Below, one piece after another: positions 1 to 9,867 of a DNA stretch of 64,000 bases. The notes beneath the pieces were generated by a model. It worked only from the letters and a program-made list of their open reading frames with translations, was not told the DNA's origin and searched no databases. The position numbers were made by a program, and so were the translations under genes. The DNA lies in the NCBI RefSeq assembly GCF_010015445.1, contig NC_053118.1, forward strand, positions 5,039,781 through 5,103,780. Direction: 5' to 3'. This DNA comes from Perca fluviatilis (taxonomy: Eukaryota > Chordata > Actinopteri > Perciformes > Percidae). The first letter of the stretch is position 1. Each line of letters starts with the position of its first letter.

Positions 1-1170
1 TATTCTTATTTATGTTCCTTGAGAAAATAAGTGTACGTGCTAGAGAATCTAAACATGGAACTATAAACCCCATCCGTCAATAAAGAGTTAAAAACACGGT
101 CGGATTTCTGTCGATTAGGCTACTTCCTGTTTTAGCGTGTACTGATGTTTGTGGGACCTGTAGTCCGAACGCAGCTTGATGTCTACAGGTTGACAATTTG
201 TCAATCAATCCACGTCACATTTGTGTGTTTTGCCCAGAAGTAACGCTGTACCTGAGACAAAAAGTGGTGTAACATCAGTAGATAAAAATGTCATTTTTAT
301 CATGCAATTACGTCTGTTGTATCCACACGATCACTGAATATGTGAACACTGTGAATACAACACATACGGTTGTTGTATGGGTTTTCTATAGTCTCCTTTC
401 GATGGAGACAAATAAACACATTATCAATAGTGTCAGTCCAGTCAGTCAATTTTTACAAATAGTCACAAGGTGTCCTGGGTCTGTCTCCTCTTTTGTTGGA
501 GACAAAGAAACATGAATGTGAGCTTTTGAGTTAGAATTTCTGAAAAACTTATGTAGTTTATCAGTCAAGGTAACAGCCACTGGACTTGTGTATCCCAGTA
601 AACAAAAGAAAACTCATGCTCGTCCTTTGATTTGTTCAAAAAAAACTTTTCGACGTAATCTTCATCAGGGTCAAATAAGGTGACAAAAGGAATGCATGTA
701 ATATTTGTGATTCCTTAAACGTAACTACAGGTGTCCCAATTTGTTTTACCGTAGTCAGGAGATTAACAGAATGACATGGTACGTGTTCCATTACAATTTG
801 TAAACAAATACATACTTTTAGGCTGCAACAAAAATGTCAGCCAAAGAGTGATTTTTATCAAGTCGCACAAATTTAAAGCCAGTGGGCAGAAAAATAAACA
901 TTCCTAAAACCCGTGGGTGAAAGAATGACTTCAATTTCAAATAGACATTTTCAAATCTCTGCCTAACAAATTTTCAGGACACTCAGATGAAAGGAAGAGG
1001 GGGAAAAAGAAACAATGAACATTTTCCTTTCTTTTATAGTTCAGGATCCTAAGAATCTGAACACACACATATCATAAGAATGGTGAACTTTCCTGGGATA
1101 ACCACTCAATCATTTCTCCAAAAGTCGTTTCTATTCAATGTGCAGTATTTTGCGTCTAATTTGATCTGTC
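1..1170. other. AT-rich stretch, nothing recognised
   Basis: No coding exon, repeat end or RNA gene could be supported here. A 75-residue open frame at 288-515 has no recognisable domain, no upstream splice acceptor and skewed composition (Cys/Val/Ser rich), so it is treated as chance. The stretch may be host intergenic DNA or an old unrecognised repeat. Confidence 0.4.
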
Positions 1171-1179
1171 TATCGTGTA

Positions 1180-1330
1180 GGGTGTGTTTGTAGCGTGCAA
1201 AAAGCATGTCTTCATTGCAAGCATGTGTATACGTGTGTATGTCTGTATAAACAGTTTTTAGGGATCTGGCAGTCCCAGCATCGGGGGAGACTGCAGAGCC
1301 AGTTTCATATTCACGAACGCTTATTGGTTG
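1180..1330 (-). repeat. Dispersed repeat shared with 59.6 kb
   Basis: The segment around 1258-1312, read on the minus strand (ACTGGCTCTGCAGTC, then TGGGACTGCCAGATCCCT), recurs almost unchanged on the plus strand at about 59605-59655. It adjoins the ERV relic to its right. Only the shared block is clear; its family is unknown. Confidence 0.45.
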
Positions 1331-1334
1331 TCAG

Positions 1335-1745
1335 GTTTCATGCAGTCAGAGGCAGGGCTGATTACAGACGCGCCTCAGTGAGGTCATTTTAGCCACACTG
1401 TAATTAACAAAAATGTTTACGTCAGTTGCATCATTATGAGAAATTCTCAATCTGTCAGGTGTTGAGGTTAAACCAATGTTAAAAGTGCACATTAAATCAC
1501 TACCTAAACCAAATAAGTGGACATTATCTTACACCAAGAATTGTTTTTCCCATGTACAGGAGAGAGGAACAGAGAATTGTTCTCTTACTGTTTTGACCTG
1601 CAGCCCCAATTGACCAAATATAATGACCAAATAATCTTCAGTGTCAAATCTATAGCTCTAATAATCAAGTTATGTGAGAGGAACCCCCTTTAACTTTACT
1701 TTTCGGGCAGTTACATACCCAATGTCCAAAGTCCTTGCAGTACCA
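1335..1745 (-). pseudogene. ERV gag C-terminus and protease relic (minus), part 2
   Basis: On the minus strand this matches the plus-strand ERV at about 48900-49580: the distal zinc-knuckle codons (C-x2-C-x4-H-x4-C spacing, with KDFGHW visible once both halves are read), then a retroviral aspartic-protease region. In retroviruses the knuckle binds genomic RNA and the protease matures Gag-Pol. Frameshifts and stops abound, so this is dead sequence. It stops abruptly near 1335, where similarity to the 49.5-kb copy ends. The matching gag part lies beyond the inserted element at 4171-4840. Confidence 0.6.
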
Positions 1746-2589
1746 GGGTGGTTGACGTGACGCTCCATTTTTGTGTTCATGGTGACAAATATAAATAAAA
1801 ATGTATAATATTTCATTAAAATATCTGTTTTTATATACAGTTTAATCTTCCAGAACTAATACATCTGTAATTAATGAGCATTATAATTCAAATATGTAAA
1901 TATTTTGTTTTAAACATGACATTTGTCCACTGGCGTGACTGTCCGGGGTAGCGTTGCTTATCTTAAAACTACTTGAATTAAATGAAACATAAGTCTAAAT
2001 ACATTAAAGTACTTGAATAGATGTTATAGTAGTGTTAACTTAATGAAACTAAAGGTTATAAGTCTTAAGGTCCCCATTTAGAATAATTATGACACTTTAC
2101 ATTTTGTCTGCAAAACTGGTGTCCACCTGGTGTGACGCTATTCTGTAGATATAAAACGGGCATTAATTTGGGCACCCTATTACTGAGAGGGGCCCTTCTT
2201 CATCCAGGAAGTACAGTAGACCTCACTGGAGCACATGGATTGCAAACAAGGTGAGTTCTGTCTCAAATATTTTCATAATATTGCTATTTCTGTGCACTGT
2301 TGGAAATGGGATCCATTATGCAGTCCTTTGGTGTGACGTAATTTAAGTATTGATCTGAAAATTTTCATCAATTTATATTGATTGACTATTGAAAATAATG
2401 TAAACCTTAACACTGTTAGTCAGGATTGAAGACTGGCTCGCATATAGCTAGGCCGCAAACTGACCTTGATCTTGAAAACGTCCACTGGTGTGACAGCACT
2501 GTCCTATAGTGTGACATGAAATCAGCGTCACACTGGTGGAAATGGCTGTCACACCAGTGGATGTAGGCTCTATCAAGGGGTACAAAACC

Positions 2590-2757
2590 ATCACTCTCTC
2601 CCTCCTAACCTCCCTCTATGTCACCTCCCAACCTCCCTCCCTATCAATCTCCCCCCTTCCAACTTCCCTCCTTTCTTACCTCCCTCGCTCCTAACTTCCT
2701 CCCACCTCCCAACCTCCCTGCTTCCTATCCCCTTCCTAACTTCCCTCCCAACCTTTA
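2590..2757 (+). repeat. Pyrimidine-rich (CCTCCCTAACTT)-like minisatellite
   Basis: About 165 bp of C/T with rare A, built from irregular CTCCCTCCTAAC/CTTCC units. It lies upstream of the coding exon of the small spliced ORF, between a possible 5' exon (donor AAGGTGAGT at 2250) and an acceptor-like pyrimidine tract ending CTCTCAG near 2826. Confidence 0.75.
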
Positions 2758-2907
2758 GTAGCTAATTGTAGTAGTGATGTTTGCATTTTCTTTTTTCAAG
2801 TTTTTCCTTTTTCTGTTACTCTCAGAATTGTAGGACACCACAAGTCAAACCATTCTACTCGGTTTTGTTAAGGCTAGTTTCAGATCCACATTGAACGTGA
2901 GGCTGAG

Positions 2908-3219
2908 ATGACAAGCAAGGAAAGGACCAGGAAGTATAGGGAGAGGCTGAATAAAGATCCTCAGAGGAGAGAGAACATCCTGAGAGAGAGATGCAGAAAG
3001 TAATTTTGACAAGCTACCAAAAGTTATTTTAGCATAAGAATTGAAAAGTTTCATGACGTGATTAATGCTTCATCGTATCACAATAGTCATGGTTGGTTTC
3101 ATAATTTTCCCCACAGATATCAGGAGAAGAAAGCATGCGGCAAAATTGTTCAGCACAGTGTGAAGTCTGTGTCACCAGCAACAAGGAAAAAGAAAATAAT
3201 CAATTATAACAAACTATGA
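2908..3219 (+). CDS. Small basic protein, two exons, inside the 2.4-kb element
   Basis: Exon 1 is 2908-2999 (ATG), followed by donor GTAATT. Exon 2 is 3117-3219, after acceptor TTTTCCCCACAG, ending TGA. The join keeps frame (92+103 = 195 nt, 64 residues), and without splicing the frame stops at 3001-3003. The product is very basic and probably helical: RTRKYRERLNKDPQRRENIL, then RERCRKYQEKKACGK. From memory, Arg/Lys-rich repeats of this type (YRERL-KDP...ERYxxKK) open larger proteins of unknown function encoded by repetitive elements in fish and cnidarians. Here the rest is absent, so this may be the N-terminal stub left after internal deletion. Expression is unproven; a non-coding 5' exon ending at about 2251 is possible. 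Confidence 0.5.
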
Positions 3220-4170
3220 ATTATTTTTAAGAACCACAGGATGTTTTGCTGTTTTATGAATGGGTTGTTTAATGAATTTTACCCAAACAGTAGTTTATTT
3301 TTTAGGTCCATTCCATGTATGGTTATGAAAAGTGACAATTAGGCCCTATGGCTATTTAATTAAATTTGAACAAGAAAAGTAATAAGCCAGGTCAATTTTG
3401 TTTACACGTTCATGTCAAGTTGCTAAATGTTACGATGGCTCCCAAGTCTTTTTTAAGGGAATGTTGGTTTCTTCTTATTTCTTCTTACTTTATTGTACAA
3501 AAAACATTTGAACTTGAAGTTGTAACTTTATTTTAATGATTTTTTAAATTAATTTGAACAAGAAATAATAAATGTGACTTTGTACAAAACAAGGGTGTAC
3601 CGGTACTTTGTGTTGTCCAATGGTGTGCCGAATGTGTGTCCTGTGGTGTGACAAACTGAATTATAAGTGGAAAAGGCATTTTAATGCACAAATTAATGTA
3701 AAAAGTGTTGAATAGTATAATAATGATATCATCACTATGCACATATAAGGATGGAATGAAGATTCATTAGGTTTTATACTAATTATAATGAATATAATCC
3801 AGACGTAATGGTAAAGTCCCTATGTGTACATCTTATAGTAGGATAATAACATGATTGTGAATTTTTATTTTTTATTTTTTGATGTGGGAATATAATTGGG
3901 ACAAATTGATAAGGATTGTGCATATTTGTCTTATCTGTCACACAATCTCTGAATTAAATATTAACATTAAAAATGGTGTCACACCGGTGGACAATATTTG
4001 GGACTACCACACAAAAAAGTTAATAAAATGCAAAATAAAAAAGGAATTAGAAAGGGACACATTCAGTTTTGAGTTATTCACATATTAAGCAATATAATTA
4101 TATGGCATTTGACATACATTTTAGAAATATATTTTTTTCCACTTTGGATTTGAGTTCACGTCAACCACCC

Positions 4171-4840
4171 ACCAACACTGGTCTGGGTTCTAGGGCTCAC
4201 CACTTTGCCCACGGTACCCGCCTCGGCACCCTCTAGCTCGACCACGTCCTTTGTGGGAGCAGCCTTTTTTCGGGTACGCGCTCCTATGTTGCCCACCAGC
4301 CTGTTGTAACATGCAGACAAACGATTCAAACATGGTTTTCTCACGTACTCGTTGGTCTTTCCACCCGATGCAGGTGTGACGGATGCTGTCAGTCCTGTCC
4401 GATTGTTGAGTCTGTGTCATCTTCGTCCCTCCGTTTCTCCAGCTCGTCTTCCTGATTTTTAGAGAAAGCTCAGAACATGGGCTTTGGTTAGAACTGATGA
4501 TGAGGTTATTGGTGCATGTGTGTTTTTGCATTCTTTCCCTGTCTCACTATTTTATCTATATTTTAAAACATTCTTTGTTTTTCCTTTACTCAGTAGCTTT
4601 AAATTAAGTCTTAATTATTTATTTTCCCATTAATTTTCTTTCTACTTCTTCTAAAATCTTGCTTTAACATTCTCAGTGTCTTTGTACACAAAGATCCGTT
4701 TCTCAGAAAGCCAAAGCTTTTTGACCAGTATGACAGACATCGCAAACATTCCGGTCCATATTTATGAGTCATTCACCCACAATGGGTCCAGTTGTATCAC
4801 TGGGACGGGGAATTTCTTCTTCCATGATTGACCGTTACAA
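4171..4840 (-). pseudogene. ERV gag relic (minus), part 1
   Basis: Read on the minus strand from about 4835 down to 4175, this parallels the plus-strand gag at 48283-48910: an N-terminal ATG block, a Lys/Glu-rich segment, the hydrophilic linker, a GRGRARG..GYRG basic nucleocapsid segment and the first cysteine of the zinc knuckle. Gag is the structural polyprotein of retroviruses. Several stops and frameshifts split it. It was one unit with 1335-1745 before the 2.4-kb element landed in the knuckle. The initiator context differs from the 48-kb copy, whose second residue is Gly; here the residues after Met are acidic. Confidence 0.6.
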
Positions 4841-5300
4841 CCCAGACCGTCCTGCAGGTTGTCTTTAAAGGGTCCAGAACTTGTTTAGAGTTTAGACTAT
4901 TTGTTTTTGTTCGGGAAACTTTTATGAAAAACCCAGTGCGACCCTGCAGTCAAAAATCTCTTAAATAGTTAACTATTTTTTTTATTTAAATTTTTTTACT
5001 CTGCAGTCCGCCTCTTTAATCAAGAAACGTGCTATCAGTTTCGTAGATTAATTTTTAGGCCTTGCCTACTGTTCTGCCAGTTCTCTTCACTGCATGAAAA
5101 GTGAGATTTCCGTCCCCGTAAATGCCTGTAAACGCCCGGAAATTCCCCTAATTTTAGGCAGTTATCGACAATTTACAGGCTGTGAACGTCACGTTGGTCT
5201 GTGCCACATATTGTCGGAAACGAACCATGACGTATGTGGAGAGCCCCCGCGGAGGTGTTAATGGATCTAATTAGAATATGAATAGCAGCGACACCGCGCC
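4841..5300 (+). repeat. Unassigned repeat DNA with a CATGAAAAGTGRGATTTCCGTC block
   Basis: The block at about 5085-5160 (GCATGAAAAGTGAGATTTCC, then GTAAACGCCCGGAAAT) recurs at 49729-49795 (plus) and in complement near 8740-8800 and 59480-59520. The rest, 4841-5080, shows nothing recognisable beyond AT-rich sequence. Confidence 0.5.
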
Positions 5301-5302
5301 TG

Positions 5303-5330
<28 letters not shown>
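5301..5330. repeat. (TA)n microsatellite
   Basis: About 14 uninterrupted TA units, followed by an AT-rich tract (TTTATTTATG...). A related TATATAT/TTTATT tract precedes the second copy of this repeat at 49951. Confidence 0.9.
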
Positions 5331-5333
<3 letters not shown>

Positions 5334-5399
5334 TTATGTATTATATATATTTATTTCATATATGCTATGTTGTATATTCATGTCATGGTTATCCTAAGA

Positions 5400-7075
5400 A
5401 AAATGATATGCCAGGAACGTGCCGTTTATTCAAAGATAGAGCTTTATTAACACAAAACACAAACGCAATCAGAAAAAAACTATGTACAAAGCATCGGAGA
5501 CACACACAGCACACACAACAAATATCCCACGCTCACGAGAAGCAGCACCATCAACCCCTAACCCACGGCCGGCTCAGAGCTGTAGGTAACCGGCAGCATT
5601 CTGTCTGAATTCGGTCCATTTAGCAGACGTCTGTGGTACGTTGTCCTGTATTTCTATGGTGGCGCACTTCCAAATGTCCACCTCACCCGCAGCCAGCACA
5701 CTCTGTCTCGCTTCCAGCAGCTGTAAAATCAATCAATAAAGACAATCAGTACTGCGTGATGTACTGCTTACGGACACAACACATCTATGAATGCACCTGA
5801 AAAATATTCACATTGACCAAAAACTGATCTAATCTTAAGCGTGTTATATACTGGACGCAGCGCAGCTGGCGCATACAAATGTGACGTCATGAGATCGCCG
5901 TGAGTATTTATACCTGCGCTGGTGGTCGCGACACTAGTTGCAGTCTTCTCCTGAACAGCGGTGGCGCTAATGAGCAAATGCTACCGACGTTGCTCTTTCT
6001 ACAGACTAGAAGAAGAAGAAAAAGGTAAATAACGGCAGAACTGGCAGCAGCATTGCCGTCAATGCTTCGATTTGATTCAGTGAGCTGCTTCGTCGGATCA
6101 AGCCTTTCATTCACCATAAAAGAACTCATCTCAACCCAGTAAGTTTACCAGAGAGACTTGCAGTCACTCTGAGAGTCCTGGCATCCGGTTGTCGGCAAAC
6201 TCATTCAGGCCTCCGTTTCCGCTTTGTCGCGCGCCGCTGAAAAAAAAAGAGCCGTGCACGACCTCGGCATTTTGACGTCACAATTGGATGCGTCTAGTAT
6301 ATAACGGCCATTACCCTCTTTTCTTCTCGACCGACTCCAAGCTGAACTCTTCACAGCTTCTGCCCGTGATGTCACATCTGGTTGTTTCTAGCTGAAGCGC
6401 CTGCGTGCTGTCTCGTAATAGGTCTTACAGGCAGCTGGAAAACAATTATATGAAAGTGGTATGAATAAAAAAAAATAAAAAAAACAATAAGTCACAGTAA
6501 AATTAAACAAGGAAATATGAAAAAGTAAAAATTACTTACACACAATGGCGTCATTATCAGCGTCATATAAATCTGGACTTGCAGACAGCTCCGAGCAAAT
6601 ATAGGTCACGGCCTCGTTATGAGGCGAGGTTAGTCTGTACAAAAAAAAAAAGTACGGTTAAGATCGGTATATCTATTAACGTATCTATGTCCTTATACAG
6701 CAGAATGAATGAAATTCATTCAATGAAAGCATATTCTTTAAATCTTACCCTTGCTGGTTCGTAGCGCCTGCTACAATTTATCTCCGAGTTGTGAAGACGG
6801 CGTAGGCCTACTGCTTTCTGTAAATTACGAGACAAGAAAAATACACTTTTATAAAGCAACTCACCCGCTCAGCTCTGTAATGAATGGCGCTGAAAGCAGC
6901 CAGGTACATAGCGGTGCTGCTCGCGTTTAAACTTTTTAAAACATTACTGCCAAGTCTAAGTAGACATCCAAATACAGTCATTGTACGATCAAGAGTTAAT
7001 AAACAATATAGACTAGTTCGCTGTTTCATTAATAATCATATACTTACGTTGTCTTCTTCTTTTCTGTGAGCGCAT
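5400..7075 (-). pseudogene. Multi-exon remnant on minus strand, C14orf93-like C-terminus
   Basis: Five splice-bounded blocks run right to left: 7048-7075 (ATG, MRSQKRRRQ, donor GTAAGTATA); 6749-6817 (acceptor TTTACAG, donor GTAAG); 6540-6634 (acceptor after a long pyrimidine run, donor GTAAGTAA; reads HNEAVTYICSELSASPDLYD); 6388-6434 (ACKTYYETARRRFS then stop); 5574-5720 (acceptor TTTTACAG; LLEARQSVLAAGEVDIWK... then stop). AATAAA signals on the minus strand lie near 5424-5448. The last two blocks resemble, from memory, the conserved region of fish C14orf93-like proteins (RRR...LLEARQSVLA..E). The in-frame stop closing the fourth block and a stop in the second show decay. The 3' part is repeated at 49951-50195, so this is a dispersed gene-like repeat rather than a resident gene. 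Confidence 0.4.
6864..6965. repeat. Short repeat shared with 52697-52790
   Basis: About 95 bp (CAGCTCTGTAATGAATGG...AAAGCAGCCAGG...CTGCTCGCGTTTAAA) recurs with few differences at 52697-52790, directly downstream of the second L2. It falls between two exon blocks of the minus-strand remnant, so both sites may derive from the same repeat family. Confidence 0.6.
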
Positions 7076-7264
7076 CTTTGGAGTCCCGGAGGTGAAACCC
7101 GTTCTCATTCCGAACTCGTAAAATAAGTACGTTTGGGCAGTGTCCTTCAGCGTCTGATGCGACGAAAAAGGCACCCTTCGGCGTATTTGTGTAACGTACT
7201 GGGGAGAGCCGCAGTTGGATGAGATTTAGCGAGTGGTATGTAAGGGGAAATTGCTGTGTAAGGA

Positions 7265-7338
7265 GGTTGGTTGGGGTGGTGGGTAGGTAAAACACCGGAC
7301 TTTCACTCAGGAGACTCGGGTTCGCGCCCCTCGTGTGG
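7265..7338 (+). other. tRNA-Glu-like sequence inside the hAT-like element
   Basis: CCGGACTTTCACTCAGG can form an anticodon stem-loop with loop triplet TTC, followed by a T-arm with GGGTTCG (B box). The spacing matches tRNA-Glu(UUC). The D-arm region GGTGGTGGGTAGG is degenerate and the acceptor stem does not close well. This looks tRNA-derived rather than a functional tRNA gene. A second copy sits at 37805-37880 in another inverted-end element. Confidence 0.5.
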
Positions 7339-7516
7339 CATTTTGTTTCCCCGTCTCCGGCGTGTGTTTCCTGGCTTTTGAGGCGTCCTTTCCCCGTTGT
7401 TTTTGTCCTAAACCCAACCTCCGCGTGTGGCGTTTTGTTTCCCCGTCTCCGGCGTGTGTTTCCCAGCTTTTGAGGCGTCCTTTCCCCGTTGTTTTTCTCC
7501 TAAACCCAACCTCCGC
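7333..7516 (+). repeat. 92-bp tandem repeat, two copies
   Basis: Units at 7333-7424 and 7425-7516 are nearly identical (GTGTGGCRTTTTGTTTCCCC ... CCTAAACCCAACCTCCGC). A shortened third unit follows to about 7550. The array is GC-rich against an AT-rich background. Confidence 0.85.
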
Positions 7517-7859
7517 GAAACGGCCGTCTCCCGGCGTGTGAGGCATCCTCCCCCGCTTGCTGGAGTCGCTTTATAGTGGCGACCAAGCACTTTTACATGA
7601 GACGCTAAAGGAGACTTTTAACATCAAATAAGAACGAGAAAGGCTCCTGACCGAACGTCCTTATTTTACGAGTTGGTTGTGAGAATGTGTTGGGAGGTGA
7701 TATAGAGGAGAGAAAAAAACGCTCCAAACATCTTGAACAACTCCTGTGTGTTTCCAAGTGAACAGACAACTCTTTTACCAGTTGGCCTGAAATATTAAAT
7801 GTTCCCATATTTCGGAAGCTTTTGCTCTAACTCTCGGACTCATCTCCCGCCGCTATTTT

Positions 7860-7978
7860 TCAAATGGAAGCAGTGAGGGCGGGGGTAGGGGGCGGGGCAG
7901 AGTGATAGAGAAACAAAGAGGAGCAGATTAACCAGCAGGGCGCGAACAGCGCACACACTGGTGTGGAGGTGAATTACA
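7860..7978 (+). promoter_or_regulatory. GC-box cluster upstream of a repeat ORF
   Basis: A run GAGGGCGGGG, then GGGGGCGGGGC at 7878-7902, resembles clustered Sp1-type GC boxes. It is followed 80 bp later by the ORF at 7979. Promoter activity is inferred only from this motif cluster. Confidence 0.3.
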
Positions 7979-8389
7979 GTGAGTTATAATGGAATACTGG
8001 GAAAGTTTAATAATAGGACAATTGAAGTTTGGATTATGAGGGCATTTCAGCAGAGCCAACAGCTTCATATGCCATGGACATGTGAATATGGTGCTGAATT
8101 TGCCAGTATTTTAAGAAGACAAATGGTTGGGACCTTGTCATGCAATGACAAAGCTGATATGCTTTATGTGAAGCACAGTTTTTTGGTGTCAGCAGAAAGA
8201 CTTCTCTTAGAAATCTGTACAGTGGTGCCTCTGTCTCCATTCCACCAGACAATGTTGGATGAGCAAGACCAAAGAAAGGTCACTGTAGTCATGCCACTAT
8301 GCACAGTGGTTGAGCTCTATAGGAGACTGGGAATGAATCATGGAATGTACATTTTACCTTTGTCGCAAAGCCTGATTAAAACTAAATAA
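7979..8389 (+). CDS. Unrecognised 136-residue ORF in a dispersed repeat
   Basis: The ORF is open for 136 codons and ends in an AT-rich 3' region. I recognise no domain; the middle reads CNDKADMLYVKHSFLVSAER and DEQDQRKVTVVMPLCTVVEL. The second half and its 3' flank recur at 58828-59080 with a frame-breaking A-run and a stop, so it is a repeat-borne sequence with one disrupted copy. Whether this frame is ever translated cannot be judged here. It may instead be untranslated repeat DNA that happens to be open. Confidence 0.25.
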   Translation: MSYNGILGKFNNRTIEVWIMRAFQQSQQLHMPWTCEYGAEFASILRRQMVGTLSCNDKADMLYVKHSFLVSAERLLLEICTVVPLSPFHQTMLDEQDQRKVTVVMPLCTVVELYRRLGMNHGMYILPLSQSLIKTK

Positions 8390-8419
8390 ATTAAATAAAT
8401 CTCATTAAATAAAAACTCA

Positions 8420-8810
8420 TTAAATAAATCAATTCAAGCTAAAATTGAAGAGTCTACAATTAGGCTATATGGAGTCTGACCTATTTTAAGAGATTTTCTT
8501 AAAATGAAGTTATTACATTTTTAGAAAAATGTCACCTGGGGTAAAACTCCCCCTGCTGCTACCCTGATTTGCATTTGTATAGCTCACAGCATTTTCATTT
8601 ACATGTTAAAGCCTCCCCTAGAATTAGAGGGAGGGGGGGGTCATGGGGGGACAACTGCCAAGCAAGGCCCACATCAATTTCCGACAATTCACGGCCATTT
8701 TCGGTGTTACCTGTAAATTGCTGTGTGCAGTTGTAAACTTGAAGTTCCACGACAATCTACAGTGCCGCATACTGACGCAAATCCCACTTTTCATGCAGTG
8801 CTTACTGGTC
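8420..8810 (-). repeat. Dispersed repeat shared with 59150-59520
   Basis: From TTAAATAAATCAATT through the G-run near 8627-8650 to the block ending CCCACTTTTCATGCAGTG, this region is collinear with 59150-59520. Together with the ORF upstream it forms a duplicated unit of at least 700 bp (8110-8810 against 58828-59520). Confidence 0.75.
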
Positions 8811-9829
8811 TTGTCCGTCAATCAATTGTCTTATCACCATATGAGAATTCAATCATAAATATGTCCGTATCTGCCAAAAGATGTCATTCATAACCTCAGT
8901 TATATCTTTGTCCTATCTAATGACCCAAAAAAAATACCCAGTTACTCGCTTCCCAAAAGTCAGAATTAGTTTCATTTATTCTCTTTAGTTAAAGAGAATG
9001 ATTTCGCCAATTATTCATTACTTAATTCGTTTAGCAATGGTTGCTTGTTTAGAATGTTTTGAACAAACCTTGAATTCACAATCCGATTGTAATTAATCAA
9101 TGTTATCATACCGTGCTGCTTGAAATCTCTTCCTGTTCGTTTTTAATCGGAGTGGAAAACAGTCAAGAGCGCTCCGCGGTCCTAACCCTCTTCTCTCTGA
9201 AAAACCTTTTTAAAGGTTTACAGGTATGAGGCATGTGATTTTTGATCCCTGGATAGCCAGTCATCAGCGACCCAACGGAGCTCTTTTCTCTGTTAACTCA
9301 TCCGTCGTGCTGGACAACGCCAAAATGTGGTGGAAGTTTTCCTTGAAGCAGCAGCGTTTAGAAATATCAATGATCAAAATGAAAACGAATAACGACTGTT
9401 TGAGAATTAAACCAAAGTTTGGTCTTTGAGTATTTATTTACATTTGCAAATGCACAGAAAACAGTTTCACAAGTACCACGGCACATCTGAAAGGGTCTTC
9501 TAACCTAAAGTCTAAACATCCACACTTCATATAGTGAAAACCTCTGTTAAGCCACCCCTCTAAACGTATCTTCTAGCATGGCCATAGTTGATCACCTTCC
9601 CCTCTGCTCCTGTTCTTTTCATTAGCCTAAACAACAGTTTTATCTCAGGAGACAGAGTTCTCACTGTCGTAAACAGTCATTGGCCTTTTCCACTTCTATC
9701 TAAGCAAAAAGAGGAGCTTCAGGCTAGTAAAACTAAATAACTCTCTAGTCTACAGGAAGGAGCAGGATTTTGTGAAGGTTTAAAACAATCTTTAAACAAA
9801 TGGTTAAAATCATTAAACAAATGGTTAAA
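8811..9829. other. No supported feature
   Basis: AT-rich sequence without a recognisable exon, repeat end or RNA gene. A 67-codon frame at 9226-9429 has no features and is not called. Confidence 0.35.
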
Positions 9830-9867
9830 ATAAAATTTGCCACCACACATGTTCCAGAAATGCTTGT

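Larger units (their letters stand above)
1925..3992. promoter_or_regulatory. Scattered GTCCACTGGTGTGAC motif copies
   Basis: Forward copies: 1925-1939, 2121-2138, 2323-2340 (half), 2480-2494, 2501-2518 (degenerate), 3615-3630, 3638-3654. Reverse copies: 2525-2540, 2548-2562, 3978-3992. The element's own inverted ends (GGTTGACGTGA) look like diverged half-copies. Dispersed sub-terminal motifs of this kind usually bind the transposase in other DNA transposons; that role is inferred here. The motif is not seen elsewhere in the window. Confidence 0.6.
1746..4170. mobile_element. 2.4-kb DNA element with GGGTGGTTGACGTGA ends
   Basis: The ends are perfect 15-bp inverted repeats, GGGTGGTTGACGTGA at 1746-1760 and its complement at 4156-4170. 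They are flanked by the duplicated target ACCA at 1742-1745 and 4171-4174. Removing the element and one ACCA restores a retroviral zinc-knuckle frame (QCWYCKDFGHW on the minus strand), which shows it inserted into the ERV. Inside are about ten copies of a GTCCACTGGTGTGAC-like motif in both orientations, a pyrimidine-rich block and a small spliced ORF. At 2.4 kb with no transposase-sized ORF it is probably a non-autonomous derivative. I cannot assign its superfamily. Confidence 0.8.
7096..7692. mobile_element. hAT-like non-autonomous element, 597 bp
   Basis: Inverted ends share TTCTCA..AACTCGTAAAATAAG..ACGTT (about 7101-7135 against 7650-7686). The 8-bp duplication GGAGGTGA flanks it at 7088-7095 and 7693-7700, which fits a hAT-type target site. 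The interior holds a tRNA-Glu-like block and a 92-bp tandem repeat. It has no transposase. A relative of the interior lies in the 37606-38346 element. Confidence 0.7.

Noticed and set aside
288..515. 75-codon open frame as a gene
   Set aside because: No domain, no splice context and odd composition; length within chance for AT-rich DNA.
7265..7338. Functional tRNA-Glu gene
   Set aside because: Acceptor stem does not close and the D-arm is degenerate; only the anticodon and T arms resemble tRNA-Glu.
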